Source: Maioricimonas rarisocia
GTDB lineage: Bacteria; Planctomycetota; Planctomycetia; Planctomycetales; Planctomycetaceae
Reading direction: 5' to 3'
Length of the DNA stretch: 64,000 bases
Assembly (NCBI RefSeq): GCF_007747795.1
Contig: NZ_CP036275.1
Coordinates: 6,812,001 to 6,876,000, forward strand
The notes below the pieces were generated by a model that saw only the letters and a program-made list of their open reading frames with translations, did not search any database and was not told the origin of the DNA. Below are positions 38,699 through 46,170 of this stretch, one piece after another; position 1 is the stretch's first letter, and each line of letters opens with the position of its first letter. The translations under genes and the position numbers were made by a program.

Positions 38699-39331
38699 AT
38701 GCACAAGTACGTCATCATGGGCGTCCAGGGATGCGGCAAAGGCACGCAGGCCCGCCTCCTGCAGCAGAAACTGGATCTGGTTCACATCAGCGTCGGCGAC
38801 ATCTTTCGCTGGCACATCGCCAATCACACCAAGCTGGGTGCACAGGTCAAACGCATCATCGCCGCCGGGAACCTCGTCGGTGACGAGATCGTCGAATCGA
38901 TCGTCCGACAGCGCCTGGACGAACACGACTGGAACTACGGCTTCATCCTCGACGGCTTTCCCCGCAGCGAATCCCAGGCCCTCTTCTTCCTCGAAAGCTA
39001 CGACATCGACGCGGTCATTCACGTCCACCTGCCGGACCAACTGGTCCGCGACCGAGTCCTCTCCCGGCGGCTCTGCGGCAACTGCGGCCTGGACTACAAC
39101 CTCATCTCGCATCGCCCCGCGGTGGAGAATGTCTGCGACGTCTGCACCGGCCAGCTCATCTGCCGTCCCGACGACACCCCCGAAGCACTCGCCGAACGTC
39201 TTCGTGACTACCACACGAAGACCCGGCCGGTCCTTGACCTGTTCCGCCGCAAGGAACTGGTCCTCGACATCGACGGCACCCCGCCGGCCGACGAGATCCA
39301 GCAGAACATCCGCGAGCAACTGGGCGTGTGA
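38699..39331 (+). CDS. adk: Adenylate kinase-type nucleoside monophosphate kinase
   Basis: The 210-residue protein has the P-loop GVQGCGKGTQARLLQ (usual form GAPGSGKGTQ), then ISVGDIFRWHI, ILDGFPRSESQALF, and an extended LID region with four cysteines (CGNCGLDYN, then CDVCTG) that should bind zinc, as in Gram-positive and many other adenylate kinases. It interconverts ATP + AMP and 2 ADP. The ATG at 38699 is preceded by no strong ribosome site. LRDYHTKTRPVLDLFRRKEL is the usual C-terminal helix. It stands alone between repeat-bearing regions; the usual secY-adk context is absent, so this may be a second, paralogous adenylate kinase. Confidence 0.9.
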   Translation: MHKYVIMGVQGCGKGTQARLLQQKLDLVHISVGDIFRWHIANHTKLGAQVKRIIAAGNLVGDEIVESIVRQRLDEHDWNYGFILDGFPRSESQALFFLESYDIDAVIHVHLPDQLVRDRVLSRRLCGNCGLDYNLISHRPAVENVCDVCTGQLICRPDDTPEALAERLRDYHTKTRPVLDLFRRKELVLDIDGTPPADEIQQNIREQLGV

Positions 39332-39354
39332 GCCGGCGCCGAAACAACAGTTGC

Positions 39355-39377
39355 CGTAGGCTGGGACTGGTCCCAGC
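39355..39377 (+). repeat. GGGACTGGTCCC dispersed repeat, copy 2
   Basis: CGTAGGCTGGGACTGGTCCC and then AGC: identical to copy 1 in its first 20 bases. It starts 24 bp after the adk stop. Confidence 0.8.
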
Positions 39378-39553
39378 TGTAGACGTGAGACCCGAGACGC
39401 GAGGCTCGAGTCACTGCAGGCGAGCCCGGTGCGTGAGTGACGGGATGACGCCGGGTGCCATGCTCGCCCCGTCGAGGCGAGCATGTGCGATAAAGCCGTA
39501 GGTCAGGCACCGCCCGACAATCGCCGACGCACATCATCGCCAGACGCAACACT

Positions 39554-39580
39554 GATACCAGCACGAAGCGCCAGCGAGTG
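39554..39580 (+). repeat. REP-like element, dispersed copy
   Basis: GATACCAGCACGAAGCGCCA and then GCGAGTG: the same word as the elements around the RAYT gene with one mismatch, 11 kb away. It shows the family is spread beyond the transposase locus. Confidence 0.85.
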
Positions 39581-39623
39581 ATTCTACACTCACCGCTGCG
39601 ATCGACGCGCCGGACCGAGCACA

Positions 39624-39647
39624 GTAAGCTGGGACTGGTCCCGGCAT
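39624..39647 (+). repeat. GGGACTGGTCCC dispersed repeat, copy 3
   Basis: GTAAGCTGGGACTGGTCCCG and then GCAT, with one change from copy 1 (GTAAG for GTAGG). Confidence 0.8.
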
Positions 39648-39815
39648 TTCCGATACGACGGCTGAACCAGCGATCGGCAATGACCGGCTTATTTGCCGAC
39701 GTCGGTCTGCGAGTGAAGCCGGAGTGGCTCAACAGGAAGCCAGGCGAGCCCCGAGCGTGAGCTCGGGCGTAACGGCACACAACCTTCGATGCTCCCATCG
39801 CACTGAGCGTACCAG

Positions 39816-39835
39816 CCAGGGACTGGTCCCGGCAT
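39816..39835 (+). repeat. GGGACTGGTCCC dispersed repeat, copy 4 (shorter)
   Basis: CCAGGGACTGGTCCCGGCAT; the palindromic core and right flank match, the left flank differs. Confidence 0.75.
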
Positions 39836-39972
39836 CCCCTGCCGGTTCGTGCAACAAAGTCATTGACAGCCTCTGTCGCCGACGCGCATGATATGTTGAC
39901 TCTCAACTCTCGCATCTCCTCTCCGAGGTGCCATTCTCGCAGTCAGTCACAGTCGAGCCGGGCGGGCCACCC

Positions 39973-41211
39973 ATGCAACGACTCCAGTCTCTCTGCTCCA
40001 CAAGCTTCCGACGCGGAACGTTGTCGGCATCTCAGAGGCAGCCATTCCGGCTCTCGTCGCTTCTGACTCTGTTGATCGCAGCGACTCCCGGCCCGTGCCT
40101 CCTCACAACCTCCCCCGCCTCCGCAGCAGAGTACCGGTCCCTCCCCCTCAATCCGCAGCACGCCTGCTCGCACCTTGCCTTCTCCCCCGACGGCCGCTTC
40201 CTGGCTGGCACGGGATACACACATCGGCAAAACCGCGGGCAGGTCACCGTCTGGCACCTGCCGTCAGGAGAGGTCAGCCTCACTCAGCTCTTTCCGAAGC
40301 ACTGCCTGGCACCTCACTTCTCCCCCGACAGCTCGCTGCTGGCGTTCGCTTCTGCCGATCACAACGTCTACGTCATTCGGCATGACATCGAAAAGCGTCG
40401 GACCAGGTGGCGTCTGGTCGCGCGCCTTCGGGGACCTCGTGTCCCAGGAGGCCAAAACATCTGGCCGCTGGCCGCGCATGTGCGGTTCTCTCCCGACGGC
40501 AGCCAACTGGCCCGAACCGTCATTAAGGTCGCCCCGGCCTCCCGCAGTTCAACGGGGCGCCCCTCGGCAGCGCCCGGCGGCATGGCATCCCGGATTGAAC
40601 TGTGGCCAACCGACAGCTTCGCGGTCCCCGATCGAGTGCTCCACTCAGCCGGTGGGCGCGCATCCAAGCTTGCGTTTCTCAACACAGGCAGCGACACGCT
40701 TCTTGCCAGCGTCATCGACCGCAGGGGGACGATCCGCCTGCGCGCCGTCGATCTCGATAAGGACACGATCACAGGGGACATCGCTCATCATCAGATTACT
40801 GACGGGGCGGACTGCTATGGTTTCAGCTTCGACGTCTCCCCCCGCAACCAGCAGATCGCCCTGGGTGGTTGCGGCTTTCTTGTCCTGCTCGATCCCCGTT
40901 CGTTTCAGATCACCCACAGATTTACCGGCCTTGGCGAGGATTTCCAATGCCAGGTCGTTTCGTTCTCCCCCGACGGCCGCCTGCTGGTGAGCTGTGGAAG
41001 TCATCACACGCTCCGGCTGTGGGACGCGTCAACGGGTGAGCTGCTCGTCGAACGCGAATACTTCCTTCCAATCAACGTTGCCTTCTCTCCGGACGGACAG
41101 ACCATTGCGTCGACCGGCAGTTTGCGCAAAGGGAGCCCATCCGTTCTGCTGTGGGACGTCCAGGCACTACTCCAGGACGCTCGCGAGGAGGCTCGCAATG
41201 ACGCCAAATGA
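39973..41211 (+). CDS. Exported WD40-repeat protein
   Basis: The 412-residue protein has a late hydrophobic signal (SSLLTLLIAATPGPCLLTT, cleaved near SPASAAE). It then has WD40-like blades: HLAFSPDGRFLAGTGY, LLAFASADHNVYVIRHD, VRFSPDGSQLARTV, VVSFSPDGRLLVSCGSHHTL, RLWDASTGELLVEREYFLP and VAFSPDGQTIASTGSL, with SVLLWDVQALLQD at the end. Seven blades would fill the length. The start could be GTG 39928 or ATG 39973. It overlaps the lipoprotein gene downstream by 14 bp, so the two are one operon. It probably acts as a scaffold outside the cytoplasmic membrane. Confidence 0.85.
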   Translation: MQRLQSLCSTSFRRGTLSASQRQPFRLSSLLTLLIAATPGPCLLTTSPASAAEYRSLPLNPQHACSHLAFSPDGRFLAGTGYTHRQNRGQVTVWHLPSGEVSLTQLFPKHCLAPHFSPDSSLLAFASADHNVYVIRHDIEKRRTRWRLVARLRGPRVPGGQNIWPLAAHVRFSPDGSQLARTVIKVAPASRSSTGRPSAAPGGMASRIELWPTDSFAVPDRVLHSAGGRASKLAFLNTGSDTLLASVIDRRGTIRLRAVDLDKDTITGDIAHHQITDGADCYGFSFDVSPRNQQIALGGCGFLVLLDPRSFQITHRFTGLGEDFQCQVVSFSPDGRLLVSCGSHHTLRLWDASTGELLVEREYFLPINVAFSPDGQTIASTGSLRKGSPSVLLWDVQALLQDAREEARNDAK

Positions 41212-41977
41212 CCGAACATTGGGCTCAAGAGAGAACCTCCCGACAATCAGCCGCGCGTCACCACACTGTTCCTGCTGGCATCGACGGTCGCTGTCGGCCT
41301 CCTCGCCGGTTCTCTCAACGCTGGTCCTCGCGATACTGATTCTGGTCGGCTGCAACGCAAGTACGGCCCCGACAGAACCGGAAGTGAACCGCGTCGATCC
41401 ACTGCCTGGACCACCGCCTGCAACGGCGTCTGCACCACCTGCGAATCCTCTGACCTGGCTGGACGCCCCGCAGCCGGAGCAGCGCATCAGCACAACGCGG
41501 GAAGATCTCCCCGCGTCGCTCCCCCCCGGGGCACCGCTCGCCCTGGACGTCGAATCGCTCGAGCGGGCCGGTATTGCGCTTTCCACGCCGCTCGATATCC
41601 CTGCCGAACCGGACACCTTCGGCGAAGCTCTCGCGGACAGCCTGCATCAGGCCGGTGCGGAACTGACACAGCACGACAACCGACTGGTGGTGATACCCGT
41701 TGTGGACGCCCAACTCGCTCTGATCACTCGCCGCTACGACCTTTCCTCAGTCGAGCAGGACAGGCAGAATGCACTGGCCGATGCGGTCTACAGTGCGACA
41801 ACGGGAGCCTACTGGCTTTCGGCCGACGGACTGGGGGGCACAGCAGAGTTCGATTCGGAGTCGTCCACACTGACGGTCACACAGTCCTTCCGGGCGCAGG
41901 AACGGATACGGCGGTTCCTTTCGCAGGAACTGGGCGAACCGGTGACGTTCGACCCCGCGGCGAATCCGGTACAGTAA
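41198..41977 (+). CDS. Lipoprotein of unknown function, coupled to the WD40 gene
   Basis: The 259-residue protein starts at ATG 41198 after GAGGAGG and overlaps the WD40 gene. Its hydrophobic stretch SPVLSTLVLAILILVGCNAS has an LVGC lipobox about 50 residues in, so the cysteine is probably lipidated. A Pro-rich linker follows (DPLPGPPPATASAPPANP). The remaining 160 residues have strand-rich, propeller-free character (RLVVIPVVDAQLALITRRYD). A domain like that of the secretin STN or N0 region is possible (FGEALADSLHQAGAELTQHD) but not shown. It may bind to the WD40 partner. Confidence 0.75.
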   Translation: MTPNDRTLGSRENLPTISRASPHCSCWHRRSLSASSPVLSTLVLAILILVGCNASTAPTEPEVNRVDPLPGPPPATASAPPANPLTWLDAPQPEQRISTTREDLPASLPPGAPLALDVESLERAGIALSTPLDIPAEPDTFGEALADSLHQAGAELTQHDNRLVVIPVVDAQLALITRRYDLSSVEQDRQNALADAVYSATTGAYWLSADGLGGTAEFDSESSTLTVTQSFRAQERIRRFLSQELGEPVTFDPAANPVQ

Positions 41978-42078
41978 CCCAGACACGTCCCGCAAGGTAA
42001 GACGCAACGAACACCAGCTCCTGCAGGCCAGACATCCCCTGACGATCGCCGATGCTCATCACGGAGAAACGTGAGACC

Positions 42079-42105
42079 ATACCAGCACAAAACGGAGGCG
42101 GATGA
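42079..42105 (+). repeat. Decayed REP-like element
   Basis: ACCAGCACAAAACGGAGGCG and then GATGA matches the REP-like word at about 19 of 25 positions. It lies 100 bp before the heptamer array. Decay of this order suggests an old insertion. Confidence 0.5.
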
Positions 42106-42199
42106 ACTGCAGCACCACCATCGCTGAGGCAGACCGTAGTATGTCACGACCGGCCATCTGCCGGGTGGAATGCCGGTATGCTCGACTAACCCGGCCACT

Positions 42200-42339
42200 C
42201 TTCCTACTTCCTACTTCCTACTTCCTACTTCCTACTTCCTACTTCCTACTTCCCAACTCCCAACTCCCAACTCCCAACTCCCAACTCCCAACTCCCAACT
42301 CCCAACTCCTAACTCCCAACTCCCAACTCCTAACTCCTG
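42200..42339 (+). repeat. Heptamer tandem repeat array (20 units, 140 bp)
   Basis: Twenty successive 7-base units fill the region exactly. The first seven are CTTCCTA, the eighth CTTCCCA, and the rest ACTCCCA with a few ACTCCTA. The two types look like a switch from one unit to a related one with single changes. The array ends 2 bases before the ATG of a truncated gene, so it removes any ribosome site. Heptamer arrays are known in cyanobacteria (STRR) and other bacteria, but the length and location here are notable. Confidence 0.95.
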
Positions 42340-42341
42340 AC

Positions 42342-42809
42342 ATGCCCCTCCTCCGACTGCTCATCATCGCCGCGCTGCTCGCCACCATCACCAGCACGCT
42401 GCGGGTCTACCCGCACCAGATCGCGTACTTCAACGAAGCGGCCGGCGGGCCGCAGAACGGTCACCATCACCTGCTCGGCAGCAGTGTCGACTGGAACCAG
42501 GACCTGCTGCTCTGCCACGAACTGGCCGCCGCACAGGGATGCACGCAGATTCACTACGCGGGCCGCACGACCTGGCCCGTCGAGGAGGTTTTTTCCGGCT
42601 GGTCCCGCTGGAATGAACGCGATCCGCTGCACCACGATGCCGACAGCATGACCGTCGTGAGCCGCACCTGGCTGAGCCGGTACCGGAACCGCACCGACAC
42701 CGGGGACCGGCCCGAGCTGCAGGTCGAGCCGCTGCCGCTGCCGTCACTCTGGCGAGTGGTACGCGTTGATGACGCTGAGAAGCGCCATGGCCTCAAAAAG
42801 GGCAAGTAG
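42342..42809 (+). pseudogene. C-terminal remnant of a membrane glycosyltransferase
   Basis: The 155-codon frame starts with [20 protein letters not shown], then HQIAYFNEAAGGPQNGHHHL, then LGSSVDWNQDLLL. H-x-x-x-YFNE-x-AGGP-x-G-x-x-x-L-x-x-S-x-DW-x-QDL is the C-terminal signature of ArnT/PMT-like membrane glycosyltransferases, which transfer sugars from polyprenyl phosphate. Those proteins are some 500 residues with over ten helices; here only the last helix and soluble end remain. The heptamer array takes the place of the N-terminal part, and there is no ribosome site. It is probably a truncated gene; a short expressed protein cannot be ruled out. Confidence 0.7.
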
Positions 42810-42948
42810 CCGGCTGCAGAACACGGAAACGCCGTGACCTGCCTCCCGAGCCGATTGCCGCTGCCTTCGCTCCTCCTGCGTGGTACACTTTCCCGATGGC
42901 TCGACCTGCGTGCCGGATGTCGAACCTCGCAACCCCACGGGAGCAAAG

Positions 42949-44367
42949 ATGCCACGCCCGCACGGTACTTCGCGACGCACCTTCCTGGTCGCTTCCACCC
43001 TCGGTCTGGCCGGCTCAAGCCTGGCCCCGACCCGCCAGGCCGCTGCCGCTGCAGACTCGGCAACCGGCGGCCGCGCGAAGTCGACGATCCTGTTCTTTCT
43101 CTGCGGCGGCGCCTCTCACATCGACATGTGGGACATGAAGCCCGAAGCCCCAGCCGAGTACCGGGGTCCCTTCGCACCGATCGCCACGTCCGCCCCCGGC
43201 GTGAGGCTTTGCGAGCACCTGCCGCTGCTCGCCCGGCAGGCCCATCACCTGGCGCTCATCAACTCGGTCGGCGCGACGGTGAACACCAACGACCATCACG
43301 CCGGCTACTACTACAACCTGACCGGCCACGTCCCGGACATCACCTTCCGGACGCTCGGCAACAACCGCACACCGTTCCCCGACGACTGGCCCTTCATGGG
43401 AAGCGTCGTCGCCTCCCGGCGCCCCCGGCACGCCTACCTGCCGAACAGCGTCGCGCTGCCGCACATGCCCAGTCGCAAGCCGTACACCCGTCCCGGGCAG
43501 TTCGCCGCCAGGCTCGGTGTCGAGCATGACTCGCTGTACCTCAATGGCAGCCGCGAGAATCCGCTGAAGTTTCACGCACCGTCGCTTTCGCTGCAGGAGG
43601 GGATCGACACGCCCCGCCTCAATTCCCGCCGCGAACTCCTCTCCGCCATCGACGAAGCACGCCGGAGCTTCGACGCCACGGCCGCGACACAGACATGGAA
43701 CCGCCAGATCGACCGGGCCCTCTCGCTGCTCGCCTCCTCCAGGACGACGGCCGCCTTCGACGTGTCACAGGAGCCCGAATCGGTCCGCGAGCGCTACGGC
43801 GATTCAGTCAACGCCATGAGCCTGCTGCTGGCCCGCCGGCTCGTCGAAGCGGGGGTGCCCTTCATCACGGTCTTCTGGCTCGGCACTGGCGTCGGCTCTC
43901 CGCTGGCAAAGAAGTGCAGGAGTGCCGGCAGCTGGGACACACACGGCAACAACTTCAACTGCCTGAAGGACAGCCTCCTTCCCGAGTTCGACCGTGGCTT
44001 CTCCGCCCTGGTTGAAGATCTCGCGGACCGCGGTCTGCTCGACGAGACCATGCTGCTGGTCACGAGCGAAATGGGACGCAAACCGAAGATCGGCGATCCC
44101 CGTTCGGGCGGTGTCTCAGGTGCCGGTCGCGACCACTGGACACACTGTCTGACCGACGTGGTCGCGGGTGGTGGCATCGAGGGAGGCCGAACGTTCGGTG
44201 CCAGCGATCGCTTCGCCGAGTATCCCGCCGACCACCCCGTCACCCCCGCCGACGTCGCAAAGACCGTGTGGCACGGGATGGGCATCGACGATCTGATCGC
44301 CTACGACTCACAGAACCGGCCGTATCAGCTTCTCGACGAAGGCGAACCGATCTACGATCTGTTCTGA
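42949..44367 (+). CDS. DUF1501 protein (exported, Tat signal)
   Basis: The 472-residue protein has a Tat signal SRRTFLVASTLGLAGSSLAP. DUF1501 signs are FFLCGGASHIDMWDMKPEAP, TNDHHAGYYYNLTGHVPDIT, WDTHGNNFNCLKDSLLPEFD, LVTSEMGRKPKIGD and GRDHWTHCLTDVVAGGG. The fold is alkaline-phosphatase/sulfatase-like. The start at 42949 follows GGGAG by 5 bases. Planctomycetes have many such genes, usually with a DUF1553/DUF1549 partner, which is absent here; the next gene is a cytochrome P450. Confidence 0.95.
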   Translation: MPRPHGTSRRTFLVASTLGLAGSSLAPTRQAAAAADSATGGRAKSTILFFLCGGASHIDMWDMKPEAPAEYRGPFAPIATSAPGVRLCEHLPLLARQAHHLALINSVGATVNTNDHHAGYYYNLTGHVPDITFRTLGNNRTPFPDDWPFMGSVVASRRPRHAYLPNSVALPHMPSRKPYTRPGQFAARLGVEHDSLYLNGSRENPLKFHAPSLSLQEGIDTPRLNSRRELLSAIDEARRSFDATAATQTWNRQIDRALSLLASSRTTAAFDVSQEPESVRERYGDSVNAMSLLLARRLVEAGVPFITVFWLGTGVGSPLAKKCRSAGSWDTHGNNFNCLKDSLLPEFDRGFSALVEDLADRGLLDETMLLVTSEMGRKPKIGDPRSGGVSGAGRDHWTHCLTDVVAGGGIEGGRTFGASDRFAEYPADHPVTPADVAKTVWHGMGIDDLIAYDSQNRPYQLLDEGEPIYDLF

Positions 44368-44456
44368 TGCGGATCGGCCCCCGGAACCATGGTATCGTGA
44401 ACGCCGCTGCCGGGCCGCGTCCCGCCACATCCCCGTCGCGCCAACCGGAACCTCGT

Positions 44457-46037
44457 ATGGCAGATTCATCAGGGACGTTCGTCGATCGCGTTCCCGGGCT
44501 CAGGCGACTGGTCTGCCTCCCCCGGCAGCTTCTCGGAATCAGCCCGTTCGAGGGGGATTGCCAGCCGACGCGCGTTCGCCTCGTCGCTCCCGGCTCCGGG
44601 CGACCGACGCTCCCGTTCCCGCATCCATGGAATTACCGCGAACCGATCCGCATCCTTCAGACCTACTTCCACGGTGCCGAGGACGAGCAGGGCCCCGGGC
44701 GTCACAACCGCTATCTCGAAGTTCCCGGCTTCCCCCCGGTCCTGGTCACGCGGGACTCAGGCGTCATTCGAGCGATCCTCACCGCCACCGGAGATCGCGA
44801 CGGGCAGTTCGACCGCGACACGCTTCCCTCCACCGGCATCGCGCGGGCAACCGGCAAGGATACGCTGCTGTTCTCCAACGGGCCCTTCTGGCGACGCCAG
44901 CGCAAAGTCGCGGCCTCCCCCTTCGGCAAGACGGCGCTGTTTCAGCCGGAGCTGTTCCGCGAATTTGAAGAGACATTCCGCCGAACGGTCCGCCAGCGAC
45001 TCGACCTGTTGCGTCAGCATCTCGAATCGACCAGCCAGACCGAACTCGAGATCCCGGTCGAGCCGGAGATCAAGGCACTGATGCTCGAGATGCTCGTCAG
45101 TTGCTTCTTCGGTGCCGAACTCGAGTACGAACGCATCCGCGACGAGTTCGTCCCGGCCCTTGAACGGGTCATCGATCACATTGTGCGCGACACAGTCACC
45201 AATCGTCTTGGACTCCCGATCAACGTCCTCGCGAAGTTCAGCGGCCGCTTCAGCCAGGCACAGGCCGACTTTCGCTCCTTCGATGATCTGACCGATCTCG
45301 TGCTGGCCTCCCGGCACCGCGGCGACGGTCTCTGGAAGCAGTTCAAGTCGGATGCTCCCGACGAACTGCTTCGCAGTAACATCAAGGTCTTCCTGGCAGG
45401 AGCACTGGAAGCGACGACCTCCTACGCGACATGGGCCATCTCGCATCTGGCACGGCATCCCGACGCCCAGGAGCGCGTCTATGCAGAAGTCGCCGACATG
45501 GAGGAGTACACGCCCGAATGCCTCGAACAGGCCCGTTACTTCCGTCATGTCCTCGACGAGACGCTACGGCTCACGCCGTCGCTCTACTTTCTGCCCCGCC
45601 GGGCGACGGCCGACTGCCGGGTCGAGACTGCTGACGGGCGGTCGATGCACGTCCAGAGGGGGACACACATTCTGCTCGACGTCTGGCACGCCAACCGGGT
45701 GGAAGAGCAGTGGGGCGAAGCGGCGACCGGCTTTCCTGCCGAAGAGTTCGCCCCCGAACGGTGGGAACACCTCGCCAGCCAGGGCCGCCGGTCCAAGGAG
45801 ATGCTGCACTTCGGTTTTGGCCACGGCGCCCGCGTCTGCCCGGGCAAACACCTGGGCGAACTGGAAGTCAGCCTGGTTGTCGGCGCCTTCGTGAAGCTGT
45901 TCCGGTTCACCGCCACCACGCAGATGAATCCCGCCCGCGCCGGCGTCTCGACCAAACCCGCCGACGGAACGCTGGTCCGGCTGAGCCTGCGACCGCAACC
46001 GGCCCCCCTGGCGGACGCCGCGCCACCCGTTGCGTGA
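44457..46037 (+). CDS. Cytochrome P450
   Basis: The 526-residue protein has the P450 signs: the I-helix region SNIKVFLAGALEATTSYATW (with the ATT near the oxygen-binding groove), ExxR in LDETLRLTPSLYFLPR, and the haem-binding loop FGFGHGARVCPGKHLGELEV with the cysteine ligand. WRRQRKVAASPFGK is the usual C-helix W-x-x-x-R. The ATG at 44457 is chosen because the protein-like sequence begins there. It lies 89 bp after the DUF1501 gene and no ferredoxin or reductase gene is near. The long N-terminus (about 80 residues before the usual start) is unusual. The substrate is unknown. Confidence 0.93.
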   Translation: MADSSGTFVDRVPGLRRLVCLPRQLLGISPFEGDCQPTRVRLVAPGSGRPTLPFPHPWNYREPIRILQTYFHGAEDEQGPGRHNRYLEVPGFPPVLVTRDSGVIRAILTATGDRDGQFDRDTLPSTGIARATGKDTLLFSNGPFWRRQRKVAASPFGKTALFQPELFREFEETFRRTVRQRLDLLRQHLESTSQTELEIPVEPEIKALMLEMLVSCFFGAELEYERIRDEFVPALERVIDHIVRDTVTNRLGLPINVLAKFSGRFSQAQADFRSFDDLTDLVLASRHRGDGLWKQFKSDAPDELLRSNIKVFLAGALEATTSYATWAISHLARHPDAQERVYAEVADMEEYTPECLEQARYFRHVLDETLRLTPSLYFLPRRATADCRVETADGRSMHVQRGTHILLDVWHANRVEEQWGEAATGFPAEEFAPERWEHLASQGRRSKEMLHFGFGHGARVCPGKHLGELEVSLVVGAFVKLFRFTATTQMNPARAGVSTKPADGTLVRLSLRPQPAPLADAAPPVA

Positions 46038-46170
46038 CCGCTTACTACATTCTTCAGTCAGCAGTTTGCCGACGCCCACAGCGCATGACGACGCCCCGTC
46101 CCGCAATTCATCCTCGAATGGCGAGGCGGGGCGCATGTCCACCGCTGACTGACCTGCGGGATTGACTCTC

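Larger units (their letters stand above)
39332..39972. other. Repeat-mosaic intergenic region
   Basis: This 641-bp stretch has no gene. It carries three copies of the GGGACTGGTCCC repeat, one REP-like element and a CCGAGC-GTGA-GCTCGG hairpin near 39751, mixed in a few hundred bases. Such a mixture marks it as a place where short repeats gather. Confidence 0.7.

Noticed and set aside
42200-42339. CRISPR array
   Set aside because: The units are 7 bp with no unique spacers; it is a simple tandem repeat.
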